From Pseudoalteromonas aliena SW19 (GTDB lineage Bacteria; Pseudomonadota; Gammaproteobacteria; Enterobacterales; Alteromonadaceae): DNA of 64,000 nt. Within the stretch, counting starts at the first letter, position 1; each line of letters begins with the position of its first letter. The stretch is from the NCBI RefSeq assembly GCF_014905615.1, contig NZ_AQGU01000025.1, positions 372,001 through 436,000 of the forward strand, read 5' to 3'. The translations under genes were made by a program, and so were the position numbers. Positions 10,497 through 19,554 of this stretch are shown in pieces. Below the pieces are notes generated by a model, which was not told where the DNA came from, made no database searches, and was given only the letters and a program-made list of their open reading frames with translations.

Positions 10497-13196
10497 TTAT
10501 TCTGAAGGAGGATTATCATCCGCTACTTCATCAACAACTGTATCTACTGTTTCAACGTCTTCAATATCAACCAAGTCACTTTGAGTAACTTCAATCTCTT
10601 CTATACGTTGTAAACCAACTACTTGCTCTTCGTCAATAGTTCTGATCAAAATAACACCTTGGGTGTTACGTCCAACCGTAGAAACTTCATTAACGCGAGT
10701 ACGTACTAAGGTACCACGATTTGAAATAATCATTATTTCATCGTTATCATCAACTTGTACAGCACCGACTACAGCACCGTTACGTTCACTCACCTTAATC
10801 GATACAACACCTTGTGTTGCACGGCTCTTAGATGGGTAATCTTCAAGTTGTGTACGCTTACCGTAACCATTTTCAGTAACCGTTAAAATAGCACCGTCAG
10901 TTTTTGGTACAATTAACGATACTACGCGTTGCTCGTCTGGCATTTTAATACCACGAACACCCGTAGCAGTACGACCCATTGGGCGAACACCTTTGAAGCG
11001 AATCTCAGGGTTACCTTCTTCGTCTAATACTGGGTTACCGTTTTCATCAACAACTGTTGTTTCTTCAGCTTCTTTAAAGCGCACAACTTTACCTGCATCA
11101 GTGAACAACATAATTTCGTTGCTACCATCGGTAATATCAACCCCAATCAGGCTATCGCCATCATTTAAGTTAACAGCAATAATACCGCTTGCACGTTGAC
11201 GACTGTAAGCCGTTAATGGTGTTTTCTTAACTGTACCAAATGCTGTTGCCATAAAGATGTATTTATCTTCTGCGTACTCGCGTACTGGCAATATAGCAGT
11301 AATACGTTCATCAGCTTCAAGTGGTAACAAGTTAACAATTGGCTTACCGCGCGCTGCACGACTTGCCAGTGGTAACTGATACACTTTAAGCCAATATAAA
11401 CGACCGGCCGTAGAGAAACATAAAATAGTATCGTGTGTATTTGCAACGAGCAGACGTTCAATGAAATCTTCATCTTTCATCTTGGTTGCTGACTTACCTT
11501 TACCACCACGACGTTGTGCTTCGTAATCAGACAATGCCTGATATTTCACATAACCTTCGTGAGAAAGTGTGACGACGACGTCTTCTTCCGTAATTAAGTC
11601 TTCAAGGCTGATATCGTGAGCTGCAGCATTAATTTCTGTACGACGTTCATCGCCGTATTGTGCTTTAATTTCAACTAACTCATCACGAATAACTTCCATT
11701 AAACGCTCTGGTGTTGCCAAAATATATAAAAGCTCAGCAATTAAATCTAATAACGTTTGGTATTCACTTATAATTTTTTCGTGTTCAAGACCTGTAAGCT
11801 TATGTAAGCGTAAATCTAAAATAGCTTGGGCTTGTTGCTCAGAAATAAAGTACTGACCATCACGAATACCTAAATCGGCAGCAAGCCAATCTGGGCGTGC
11901 AACATTATCTTCGCCTGTTTTTTCAAGCATAGATTTAACATTGCCTAATTCCCACGAACGTTCTGTTAGAGCAATTTTAGCTTCTGCAGGTGTAGGTGAG
12001 TTACGAATAAGTTCGATAATAGGGTCAATGTTTGCAAGTGCAATAGCTAAGCCTTCTAGCATGTGTGCACGGTCGCGCGCTTTGCGTAAATCAAAAACAG
12101 TACGGCGAGTTACTACTTCACGACGGTGAATAATAAACTCTTCAAGCATTTCTTTTAGATTAAAACACTTAGGTTGGTTATTAATTAAAGCAACCATGTT
12201 CATACCAAATACAGTTTGTAACTGAGTTTGTGCATATAAGTTATTTAAAATAACTTCGCCTACGTCACCACGTTTGATCTCAATAACGATACGCATACCG
12301 TCTTTATCGGATTCATCACGAAGTGCACTAATGCCCTCAATTTTTTTATCTTTAACAAGCTCGGCAATTTTTTCAATTAGACGTGCTTTATTAACTTGAT
12401 ACGGAATTTCGTGCACTATAATTGTTTCACGACCGGTTTTTTCGTCTGTTTCAATCTCTGCACGTGCACGCATGTACACTTTACCACGGCCAGTTTGGTA
12501 GGCTTGCTCTATGCCTTTTTTACCGTTGATAATCGCAGCTGTAGGGAAATCAGGACCCGGAATGTAATCCATTAACTCAGTAATCGTTAAATCAGGATTC
12601 AAAATAAGTGCTAAACACCCATTCACAACTTCAGTTAGATTGTGAGGTGGTATGTTTGTTGCCATACCTACCGCTATACCCGATGAACCGTTTACTAATA
12701 AGTTAGGAACTTTTGTCGGTAAAACGTCTGGGATTTGCTCTGTGCCATCGTAGTTAGGAACGAAATCAACCGTTTCTTTGTCAAGATCGGCTAATAATTC
12801 ATGCGACATTTTTGCCATACGTACTTCTGTATAACGCATTGCTGCTGCTGAATCACCATCAACCGAACCGAAGTTACCTTGTCCATCGACTAACATGTAA
12901 CGAAGCGAAAATGGCTGTGCCATACGAACTATCGTGTCGTAAACTGCACTATCGCCGTGTGGATGGTACTTACCGATTACGTCACCGACGACACGTGCCG
13001 ATTTTTTGTAAGGCTTGTTCCAATCATTACTAAGCTCGTTCATTGCAAACAAAACGCGGCGGTGAACAGGTTTTAAACCATCACGTACGTCTGGTAATGC
13101 ACGTCCTACAATTACGCTCATCGCGTAATCTAAGTAGGAGTTTTTTAACTCGTCTTCAATATTGACCGGCTGAATGCCATGGGCGAAATCAGTCAT
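10497..13196 (-). CDS. gyrA: DNA gyrase subunit A
   Basis: The breakage-reunion subunit of gyrase. The ATG at 13196 gives [17 protein letters not shown], which aligns residue for residue with the Escherichia coli start; an upstream GTG at 13205 sits too close to AGGA. With this numbering the quinolone region reads [13 protein letters not shown] with Ser83 and Asp87, the wild-type state, and the catalytic tyrosine lies in AAMRYTEVR at 122. Six beta-pinwheel repeats follow, with the GyrA box QRRGGKGK, and an acidic tail. About 899 residues, slightly longer than in Escherichia coli. Confidence 0.97.
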   Translation of the reverse strand: MTDFAHGIQPVNIEDELKNSYLDYAMSVIVGRALPDVRDGLKPVHRRVLFAMNELSNDWNKPYKKSARVVGDVIGKYHPHGDSAVYDTIVRMAQPFSLRYMLVDGQGNFGSVDGDSAAAMRYTEVRMAKMSHELLADLDKETVDFVPNYDGTEQIPDVLPTKVPNLLVNGSSGIAVGMATNIPPHNLTEVVNGCLALILNPDLTITELMDYIPGPDFPTAAIINGKKGIEQAYQTGRGKVYMRARAEIETDEKTGRETIIVHEIPYQVNKARLIEKIAELVKDKKIEGISALRDESDKDGMRIVIEIKRGDVGEVILNNLYAQTQLQTVFGMNMVALINNQPKCFNLKEMLEEFIIHRREVVTRRTVFDLRKARDRAHMLEGLAIALANIDPIIELIRNSPTPAEAKIALTERSWELGNVKSMLEKTGEDNVARPDWLAADLGIRDGQYFISEQQAQAILDLRLHKLTGLEHEKIISEYQTLLDLIAELLYILATPERLMEVIRDELVEIKAQYGDERRTEINAAAHDISLEDLITEEDVVVTLSHEGYVKYQALSDYEAQRRGGKGKSATKMKDEDFIERLLVANTHDTILCFSTAGRLYWLKVYQLPLASRAARGKPIVNLLPLEADERITAILPVREYAEDKYIFMATAFGTVKKTPLTAYSRQRASGIIAVNLNDGDSLIGVDITDGSNEIMLFTDAGKVVRFKEAEETTVVDENGNPVLDEEGNPEIRFKGVRPMGRTATGVRGIKMPDEQRVVSLIVPKTDGAILTVTENGYGKRTQLEDYPSKSRATQGVVSIKVSERNGAVVGAVQVDDNDEIMIISNRGTLVRTRVNEVSTVGRNTQGVILIRTIDEEQVVGLQRIEEIEVTQSDLVDIEDVETVDTVVDEVADDNPPSE

Positions 13197-13372
13197 TGAT
13201 ATCACATTCCTTCAGTATTTGCTCTCAACAACCCAGTATTAGGCACCAAGAGTATTTGTTATTATTACTAACAGCTATGCTATCACAATTAATTTTAATT
13301 TACAGGCGCAAAACTTTGCGATTTATCAATTTTGCCCTATATAATGGCCTCAGATTGACGAGGAAGTATTTT

Positions 13373-14083
13373 ATGACCGAACATCAAAATGTAGATCACG
13401 CAGAAATAGCAAAATTTGAAGCCATCGCAGAGCGTTGGTGGGATTTAGAGGGAGAGTTTAAACCTCTTCACGAAATTAACCCGTTACGTTTAGACTTTAT
13501 AGCGCATAAAACCCAAGGTCTATTTGATAAAGACACACTCGATGTTGGCTGTGGTGGCGGTATTTTAAGCCAAAGCATGGCGCGCATGGGCGCAAAAGTA
13601 ACTGGCATCGACATGGGTCAAGAGCCCTTAACTGTTGCTAAATTGCATAGTCTAGAAACCGGTGTAAATGTAGAATACATTAAAGTGCCTGCAGAAGAGT
13701 TTGCAACACAGCACCCAGAGCGCTTTGATGTGATCACCTGCATGGAAATGCTAGAGCACGTTCCCGACCCAGCATCTATCATTCATGCCGTAGCAGCACT
13801 TGCAAAACCTGGCGCAGATGTGTTTTTTTCAACTTTGAACAAAACACCTAAGGCCTACTTATATGCGATTGTTGGCGCCGAAAAACTGCTGAAAATGGTG
13901 CCTGAGGGTACACATGACCATAAAAAGTTTATAAAACCTGCGCAACTGATTGCATGGGCTGAGCAAGCGGGTTTAAAAGTACGTGCAAGTGCGGGGTTAT
14001 CATATAATCCATTATCAAAACAATATACGCTTAACACAGATGTAAGCGTAAATTACATTCTGCATTTTGAGAAGTTAGCCTAA
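13373..14083 (+). CDS. ubiG: Ubiquinone biosynthesis O-methyltransferase
   Basis: A SAM-dependent methyltransferase that carries out both O-methylations in ubiquinone synthesis at the membrane surface. The SAM site [19 protein letters not shown] and the post-motif [13 protein letters not shown] are present. The reading frame is open 59 codons further upstream, but the ATG at 13373 gives the conserved [20 protein letters not shown] start and has AGGA close by; the start of the longer frame would overlap the divergent gyrA start. Length 236 residues, as usual. Overlaps the next gene by one base. Confidence 0.96.
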   Translation: MTEHQNVDHAEIAKFEAIAERWWDLEGEFKPLHEINPLRLDFIAHKTQGLFDKDTLDVGCGGGILSQSMARMGAKVTGIDMGQEPLTVAKLHSLETGVNVEYIKVPAEEFATQHPERFDVITCMEMLEHVPDPASIIHAVAALAKPGADVFFSTLNKTPKAYLYAIVGAEKLLKMVPEGTHDHKKFIKPAQLIAWAEQAGLKVRASAGLSYNPLSKQYTLNTDVSVNYILHFEKLA

Positions 14084-14757
14084 TGGCGAACTCTCATTCA
14101 CCTCATATAGAGTACGACGCATTTTTATTTGATTTGGATGGCACCCTACTCGATACCGCCGACGACTTAGGTGCCGCGCTAAATGCGGTACTTCGCGCAC
14201 AACAAATGGATGAAGTAACAAGCGATGTATACCGTCTCGCAGCCTCTAATGGAGCGGGTGCACTGTTAGCTGCCGGCTTTAAAGATAGATGGCCTGAGCA
14301 GCCACAGGCCGAACTTATAAAACAATTGCTTGATGAATACGCGACTAACATAGCAAAACACACCACATGTTTTAAAGGCGTAGAATCTTTACTTATCGCG
14401 CTTGATCAAAAAAAGATCAAATGGGGGATCATGACCAACAAACCAGGATTTTTAACCGATCCTTTGGTGGCAGCAATCCCCGCTTTAAAAAACTCCTGCG
14501 TAGTCATAAGTGGCGATACCTTGGCTGAGGCCAAACCATCACCACTACCACTACTACATTGTGCAAAGCTTATGGCAGTAAAACCAAACCGTTGCTTGTA
14601 CATTGGTGATGCACAGCGTGATATACAAGCAGGTAAAGCTGCAGGTATGCACACCGCCACGGCACTTTGGGGTTACATACCCAACAATGAAGAAGCATTA
14701 AGCTGGAAAGCTGATTTTAACTGGCAAAGTCCAATTGATGGTTTTAACCATATATAG
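14083..14757 (+). CDS. HAD-IA phosphatase (phosphoglycolate phosphatase-like; MupP candidate)
   Basis: The nucleophile motif FLFDLDGTLLDTADDLG, the MTNKPG motif and the IGDAQRDIQAGKAAGM motif define a HAD-IA phosphatase of 224 residues. The start ATG overlaps the ubiG stop (TAATG), so both are coupled. In Pseudomonas the gene after ubiG near gyrA is mupP, N-acetylmuramic acid 6-phosphate phosphatase of a peptidoglycan-recycling shunt; the shared position makes that a plausible function, while gph (phosphoglycolate phosphatase) is the usual automatic name. The sequence alone does not decide. Confidence 0.88.
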   Translation: MANSHSPHIEYDAFLFDLDGTLLDTADDLGAALNAVLRAQQMDEVTSDVYRLAASNGAGALLAAGFKDRWPEQPQAELIKQLLDEYATNIAKHTTCFKGVESLLIALDQKKIKWGIMTNKPGFLTDPLVAAIPALKNSCVVISGDTLAEAKPSPLPLLHCAKLMAVKPNRCLYIGDAQRDIQAGKAAGMHTATALWGYIPNNEEALSWKADFNWQSPIDGFNHI

Positions 14758-14951
14758 TGTCATGTTAATTTATAAACACTATATATTGTGATTTAGTCAG
14801 TTTTTAGTCAAAGTCTGCTGATAAAAAACTCAGTTACAATTTATTTTTTAAAAGCGCAAATTTAGTAGATCATTAGTTGATTTTTAGAAATTTCAACTTC
14901 ACCTAATGATCAAAGGTTAATGCTTACTAACACAAGTGTGTTATCCCAAAG

Positions 14952-14960
14952 TTATCCACA
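14952..14960 (+). promoter_or_regulatory. DnaA box (TTATCCACA)
   Basis: A perfect match to the TTATNCACA consensus, preceded by a weaker TTATCCCAA at 14941-14949. DnaA is known to regulate nrdAB in Escherichia coli through upstream boxes. Confidence 0.6.
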
Positions 14961-14999
14961 AATAGGGGCAATTATGTCCCTTGCAAAACGACTCAGACC

Positions 15000-15015
15000 A
15001 CACTATCTTGTGATC
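15000..15015 (+). promoter_or_regulatory. NrdR-like box 1
   Basis: ACACTATCTTGTGATC resembles the ACACWATATWTWGTGT pattern of NrdR boxes, which occur in pairs upstream of ribonucleotide reductase genes. Confidence 0.5.
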
Positions 15016-15028
15016 TCTAAATTGAACA

Positions 15029-15044
15029 ACACCAGATATTGTGG
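15029..15044 (+). promoter_or_regulatory. NrdR-like box 2
   Basis: ACACCAGATATTGTGG is the second NrdR-like site, 29 bases from the first (start to start), close to three helical turns as expected for a paired repressor site. Confidence 0.5.
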
Positions 15045-15168
15045 CCAAATGTTATTCAATTAAATTCATCAATTTGGTGAAACTTATAATAAATGAGTGC
15101 TCCTGCTGTAATTTAAGGAGTACAACATTGGTCAAAATACTAAATCCCCAAGGAATACAGGCAAAGCT

Positions 15169-17451
15169 ATGAACCAACTGTTATCTGTAAGCAAACGTGA
15201 CGGCCGTAAAGAGCCACTTGATCTTGATAAGATCCATCGCGTTATTGAATGGGCCGCCGAAGGTTTAAATAACGTCTCGGTTTCACAAGTTGAATTAAAA
15301 TCTCACATTCAATTTTACGATGGTATCCGCACTAAAGACATCCACGAAACCATTATTAAAGCTGCCGCAGATCAGATTTCAAAAGAATCGCCAGATTATC
15401 AGTACCTATCAGCGCGTTTAGCTGTATTTCATTTACGTAAAAAAGCGTATGGCCAATTTGAGCCACCGCGTTTATTTGATCACGTCACTAAAATGGTTGG
15501 CGATAAGCGCTACGATGCACATTTACTTGCTGATTACACAGAGCAAGAATTTGATGAACTAGATGAATACCTTGATCACTCACGCGATCTAAACTTTAGT
15601 TACGCGGCTGTTAAGCAACTTGAAGGTAAATACCTCGTTCAAAACCGTGTAACGGGCGAGATATACGAAAGCGCGCAGTTTTTATATATTTTAGTCGCCG
15701 CAAGTCTATTTGCAGACTACCCACGTGAAACACGCGTTTCGTACATTAAGCGTTTTTACGATGCCGTATCGTTGTTCAAAATTTCATTACCTACACCTAT
15801 TATGGCAGGTGTACGTACGCCTACTCGTCAGTTTAGCTCATGTGTATTAATAGAGTGCGGTGATAGCCTTGATTCAATTAACGCTACATCGTCTGCAATC
15901 GTTAAATACGTATCACAGCGTGCGGGCATTGGTATAAATGCAGGTCGAATTCGTGCGCTAGGTAGTCACATCCGTAACGGTGAAGCGTACCACACAGGTT
16001 GTATTCCTTTTTATAAGCACTTTCAAACAGCTGTTAAAAGTTGTTCGCAAGGTGGCGTACGTGGCGGCGCTGCAACATTATTCTACCCGCTTTGGCACTT
16101 AGAAGTAGAAAACCTACTTGTACTTAAAAATAACCGTGGCGTAGATGACAATCGTGTTCGTCACCTAGATTACGGCGTACAGTTTAATAAACTAATGTAC
16201 TCTCGTTTAATTAAAGATGACTACATTACGTTATTTAGCCCATCAGATGTGCCTGGCCTTTACGATGCATTTTTTGAAGACCAAGCTGAGTTTGACGCGC
16301 TTTACGTAAAATACGAACAAGACGAGTCTATTCGTAAAAAACGCATTAAAGCCATTGAGCTTTTCTCTATGTTTGCGCAAGAGCGTGCAAGTACAGGCCG
16401 TATTTATTTACAAAATGTGGACCACTGTAATACGCACAGCCCGTTCATTGCTAAAGTTGCGCCTATTCGCCAATCTAACTTATGTTTAGAAATTGCATTG
16501 CCAACCAAGCCACTTAATAACGTAAATGACGAAGAAGGCGAAATTGCCCTTTGTACACTGTCTGCGTTTAACTTAGGTGCAATAGAATCACTTGATGAGC
16601 TTGAAGAGCTAGCTGAACTTGCGGTGCGTGCCCTTGATAACTTACTTGATTTCCAAGACTACCCAGTACCGGCTGCTAAAAATGCAACTATGGGTCGTCG
16701 TACACTAGGAATAGGCGTCATTAACTACGCATACTACCTAGCTAAAAACGGTAAACGTTATTCTGATGGCAGTGCTAATGCATTAACACATAAAACCTTT
16801 GAAGCTATTCAATATTACTTAATGAAGGCATCTAACGAGCTTGCTAAAGAGCGTGGCGCATGCCCTAAATTTAACGAAACAACGTATTCACAAGGTATAA
16901 TGCCAACCGATACGTATAAACGTGATTTAGATAAAATTTGTGATGAGCCACTTCATCTTGATTGGGATACACTACGTGCAAGTATTAAAGAGCACGGTAT
17001 GCGTAACTCAACACTAAGTGCGTTAATGCCATCAGAAACATCGTCGCAAATCTCTAATGCAACAAATGGCATTGAGCCACCACGTGGCCATATTAGCGTT
17101 AAAGCAAGTAAAGACGGCATTTTAAAACAAGTGGTACCTGAGTACGAGCGTTTAAAAGATAACTACGAATTACTGTGGGATATCCCATCAAACGATGGTT
17201 ACTTACAACTTGTGGGCATAATGCAAAAATTTGTTGACCAAACAATATCAGCAAACACAAATTATGATCCAAATAAATTCGAAGGCGGTAAAGTACCTAT
17301 GCAAGTCTTGTTAAAAGACTTACTGAGCGCGTACAAACTAGGTGTTAAAACCTTGTATTACCACAATACACGCGATGGTGCCTCAGATTCACAAGAAGAT
17401 ACTCCTGACGTGGAAGATGACGATTGTGAAGGCGGCGCGTGTAAAATATAA
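15169..17451 (+). CDS. nrdA: Class Ia ribonucleoside-diphosphate reductase, alpha subunit
   Basis: Makes dNDPs from NDPs with the NrdB radical subunit. The 760-residue protein starts with an ATP-cone (KRDGRKEPLDLDKIHRVIEW), then the active-site cysteines (SSCVLIECGDSLDSI; NLCLEIALPT with catalytic Cys; ALCTLSAFNLG) and the radical-path tyrosines near the end (TLYYHNTRD). It ends in the redox-active CEGGACKI. The ATP-cone predicts overall activity control by dATP. An intergenic hairpin separates it from nrdB. Confidence 0.98.
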   Translation: MNQLLSVSKRDGRKEPLDLDKIHRVIEWAAEGLNNVSVSQVELKSHIQFYDGIRTKDIHETIIKAAADQISKESPDYQYLSARLAVFHLRKKAYGQFEPPRLFDHVTKMVGDKRYDAHLLADYTEQEFDELDEYLDHSRDLNFSYAAVKQLEGKYLVQNRVTGEIYESAQFLYILVAASLFADYPRETRVSYIKRFYDAVSLFKISLPTPIMAGVRTPTRQFSSCVLIECGDSLDSINATSSAIVKYVSQRAGIGINAGRIRALGSHIRNGEAYHTGCIPFYKHFQTAVKSCSQGGVRGGAATLFYPLWHLEVENLLVLKNNRGVDDNRVRHLDYGVQFNKLMYSRLIKDDYITLFSPSDVPGLYDAFFEDQAEFDALYVKYEQDESIRKKRIKAIELFSMFAQERASTGRIYLQNVDHCNTHSPFIAKVAPIRQSNLCLEIALPTKPLNNVNDEEGEIALCTLSAFNLGAIESLDELEELAELAVRALDNLLDFQDYPVPAAKNATMGRRTLGIGVINYAYYLAKNGKRYSDGSANALTHKTFEAIQYYLMKASNELAKERGACPKFNETTYSQGIMPTDTYKRDLDKICDEPLHLDWDTLRASIKEHGMRNSTLSALMPSETSSQISNATNGIEPPRGHISVKASKDGILKQVVPEYERLKDNYELLWDIPSNDGYLQLVGIMQKFVDQTISANTNYDPNKFEGGKVPMQVLLKDLLSAYKLGVKTLYYHNTRDGASDSQEDTPDVEDDDCEGGACKI

Positions 17452-17468
17452 CTGCTGATTTTAATTTT

Positions 17469-17492
17469 AAGCGGGCATCTAGCCCGCTTTTT
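17469..17492 (+). terminator. Hairpin with T-run between nrdA and nrdB
   Basis: AAGCGGGC-ATCTA-GCCCGCTT followed by a T-run lies 18 bases after nrdA and 25 bases before nrdB. It looks like an intrinsic terminator or an attenuator that would lower nrdB expression relative to nrdA, or an RNA-processing site. Confidence 0.75.
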
Positions 17493-17516
17493 CTGATAGT
17501 TTTTTGAGTGATAAAC

Positions 17517-18647
17517 ATGTCTTATACTACTTTTAGCCGAAACCATAATAATCAAATGCAAGAGCCAATGTTTTTTGGCCAAACTGTAAACGTATCTCGT
17601 TATGATCAACAAAAATACCCTATTTTTGAAAAATTAATTGAGAAGCAACTATCTTTCTTTTGGCGTCCTGAGGAAGTAGATGTAAGTAAAGACCGTTTAG
17701 ACTTTCAAGCTTTACCTGATCACGAAAAGCACATATTTTTAAGTAACTTAAAATATCAAACGTTACTTGATAGCGTGCAAGGGCGTTCGCCAAACGTAGC
17801 CCTACTACCTATCGTATCGCTACCAGAACTTGAAACGTGGATAGAAACATGGGCGTTTAGTGAAACAATTCATAGCCGCTCGTACACGCATATTATTCGT
17901 AACGTAACGCAAGCGCCTGAACTTATTTTTGATGACATTGTTAGCAACGATAAAATTAGCGAACGTGCTGATGCGGTAACTAAATACTACGACGACTTAA
18001 TCAACTCTGTATCGCTTTATAATTTATACGGTGAAGGCAAACACGAGATTAATGGTAAAACTGTTCTCGTGAATTTGTTTGAGCTTAAAAAGAAACTTTA
18101 CCTCGCTATGATGTCGGTAAACATTCTTGAAGCGATTCGCTTTTACGTAAGCTTTGCATGTTCGTTTGCGTTTGCTGAGCGTGAGCTGATGGAAGGTAAC
18201 GCTAAAATCATCAAGCTTATTGCGCGCGATGAAGCACTACACCTTTCGGGCACTCAGCATATTCTAAACATTATGCAAGACGGTAAAGACGACCCAGAAA
18301 TGGCGATTGTTGCTGCCCAATGCCGCGACGAAGCAATCAAAATGTTTGTAGAAGCCGCAGAGCAAGAGAAAGAATGGGCAGAATACCTATTCAAAGACGG
18401 CTCAATGATTGGTTTAAATAAACATATTCTATGTCAGTACGTTGAATACATCACCAATGCGCGTATGACTGCGATTGGTTTACCAGCACAATTTGAAAAC
18501 AACAGTAACCCTATTCCATGGATAAACTCATGGCTTGTTTCTGATAACGTTCAGGTTGCACCGCAAGAAGCCGAAATAAGCTCATACCTTGTTGGTCAAA
18601 TAGACTCTCAAGTTGATGCCTCAGAATTTGGTGACTTTGATTTATAA
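17517..18647 (+). CDS. nrdB: Class Ia ribonucleoside-diphosphate reductase, beta subunit
   Basis: The diiron-tyrosyl radical subunit, 376 residues. Ligands are visible in [15 protein letters not shown] and in the ARDEALHL segment; the C-terminal tail [11 protein letters not shown] is the usual NrdA-binding acidic tail. The ATG at 17517 gives [13 protein letters not shown], matching the family start; a GTG three codons earlier was rejected because the GAG ribosome-binding bases fit the ATG. Its TAA overlaps the yfaE ATG. Confidence 0.98.
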   Translation: MSYTTFSRNHNNQMQEPMFFGQTVNVSRYDQQKYPIFEKLIEKQLSFFWRPEEVDVSKDRLDFQALPDHEKHIFLSNLKYQTLLDSVQGRSPNVALLPIVSLPELETWIETWAFSETIHSRSYTHIIRNVTQAPELIFDDIVSNDKISERADAVTKYYDDLINSVSLYNLYGEGKHEINGKTVLVNLFELKKKLYLAMMSVNILEAIRFYVSFACSFAFAERELMEGNAKIIKLIARDEALHLSGTQHILNIMQDGKDDPEMAIVAAQCRDEAIKMFVEAAEQEKEWAEYLFKDGSMIGLNKHILCQYVEYITNARMTAIGLPAQFENNSNPIPWINSWLVSDNVQVAPQEAEISSYLVGQIDSQVDASEFGDFDL

Positions 18648-18919
18648 TGAGTGACAGTACAACTGCAAGTATAACTCTTGCACAAAGCAGCCAGCGTATA
18701 GAATTTAATACTGGCTGCCCTTCTCTTTTACACTGCTTAGAATCTAAAAAAATAGACGTTGCATTTCAATGCCGTGAAGGCTATTGCGGTGCGTGCAGGG
18801 CTATTTTGGTATCCGGTAACGTTGAATATAATGAAGAGCCACTAGCGTTTGTCCGCGAAGGCGAGATCCTCCTATGCTGCTGTAAACCCAACGGTAATAT
18901 AAGCATTAACTTAAAGTAA
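18647..18919 (+). CDS. yfaE: [2Fe-2S] ferredoxin YfaE, NrdB cofactor maintenance
   Basis: A 90-residue plant-type ferredoxin with the cluster ligands CREGYCGACR plus a distal cysteine in the CCC cluster. YfaE delivers electrons to rebuild the diiron-tyrosyl cofactor of NrdB. The gene overlaps nrdB by one base (TAATG), matching the nrdAB-yfaE order of Escherichia coli. The cysteine triplet near residue 79 leaves open which one is the fourth ligand. Confidence 0.95.
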   Translation: MSDSTTASITLAQSSQRIEFNTGCPSLLHCLESKKIDVAFQCREGYCGACRAILVSGNVEYNEEPLAFVREGEILLCCCKPNGNISINLK

Positions 18920-19031
18920 TACCAATTCGCTTGATTCAGTGGTCTACTTTGAGGTAAGAAAGTCATGTCAACAACAAGGCTGAAATTTTAACGCCGTTAG
19001 CGTCAGGCTTTATTTCTCTAATTGATTACGT

Positions 19032-19493
19032 AACCTGAGCTCTGGTTAAGAAATTTACTAACATATTGAACCATAATGATATTTAAATTTATTTTTCTCT
19101 AGGGCCTGTTGACCTTTCAGGATTAAAATTTGTTCAATCTAGGGGCTATTTAATCGCGGAGCGAAGTTTGTAATCGAGTGGGCTAAGTAAAAACCGAGCA
19201 ACAAAGAGTAAATAGTCCCTGGGCAGAACCCTTCGGGCAGCGCATGTTTGGCATTTATGCTGCGTTATCGCCTATTTATGGGGAATAACCACACTACATA
19301 GGCTCTGCCTTGCTTAAATACCAAACAGTCTGCTGCAAATTTAACCTCGAAAGATAAACAGGCCCTAGCCAGAGATTCTCAGTGAAAACATGGCGAATTT
19401 ATGCGTCAATAGCGGACCTATTGCAAGTAAATTCAACGCAGTTAGCGCTAAAAATAGCTGCTCGAGATAGATTTATTATCCAGAGTTCAGGTT
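19032..19493. mobile_element. MITE A copy 1, split by MITE B
   Basis: Starts AACCTGAGCTCTGG and ends CCAGAGTTCAGGTT, inverted repeats of about 14 bases. It is flanked by the 4-base duplication ACGT (19028-19031 and 19494-19497). Without the inner insertion it is about 195 bases and matches copies at 22602 and 47764. It has no coding capacity, and its interior folds into a long hairpin. Confidence 0.85.
19102..19365. mobile_element. MITE B copy 1, inserted inside MITE A
   Basis: 264 bases between GGGCCTGTTGACCTTT and its near-complement ending AACAGGCCC, flanked by TA on both sides. Comparison with intact MITE A copies shows it entered at CTAG in the left half of the older element. Related copies lie at 44202, 60347 and 63896. 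A TA target is typical of IS630/mariner-type transposases, but no transposase is present. Confidence 0.85.
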
Positions 19494-19511
19494 ACGTATA
19501 TTTAAAGCATT

Positions 19512-19536
19512 AAAAAAGGCGCTTAAAAAGCGCCTT
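19512..19536 (-). terminator. Intrinsic terminator of fabY
   Basis: AAGGCGCTT-TTT-AAGCGCCTT followed by a T-run on the minus strand, directly after the fabY stop. Confidence 0.88.
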
Positions 19537-19554
19537 GCTAACAAGTATGTGTGC

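Larger units (their letters stand above)
14758..15168 (+). promoter_or_regulatory. nrdA: nrdA upstream control region
   Basis: This 411-base stretch holds no gene. It contains a palindrome AACACA-AG-TGTGTT (14929-14942), a perfect DnaA box, two NrdR-like boxes, and a -10-like TATAAT at 15085-15090 without a clear -35. The combination of DnaA and NrdR sites is known upstream of nrdAB in Escherichia coli. An AAGGAG at 15115-15120 is too far from the nrdA ATG at 15169 to serve it; AGGA at 15151-15154 is closer. Confidence 0.55.

Noticed and set aside
10950..13196. Quinolone resistance in gyrA
   Set aside because: Ser83 and Asp87 are the wild-type residues, so nothing in this gene predicts resistance.
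13196..13372. N-terminal extension of ubiG by 59 codons
   Set aside because: It would overlap the divergent gyrA start and promoter, and the family start is at 13373.
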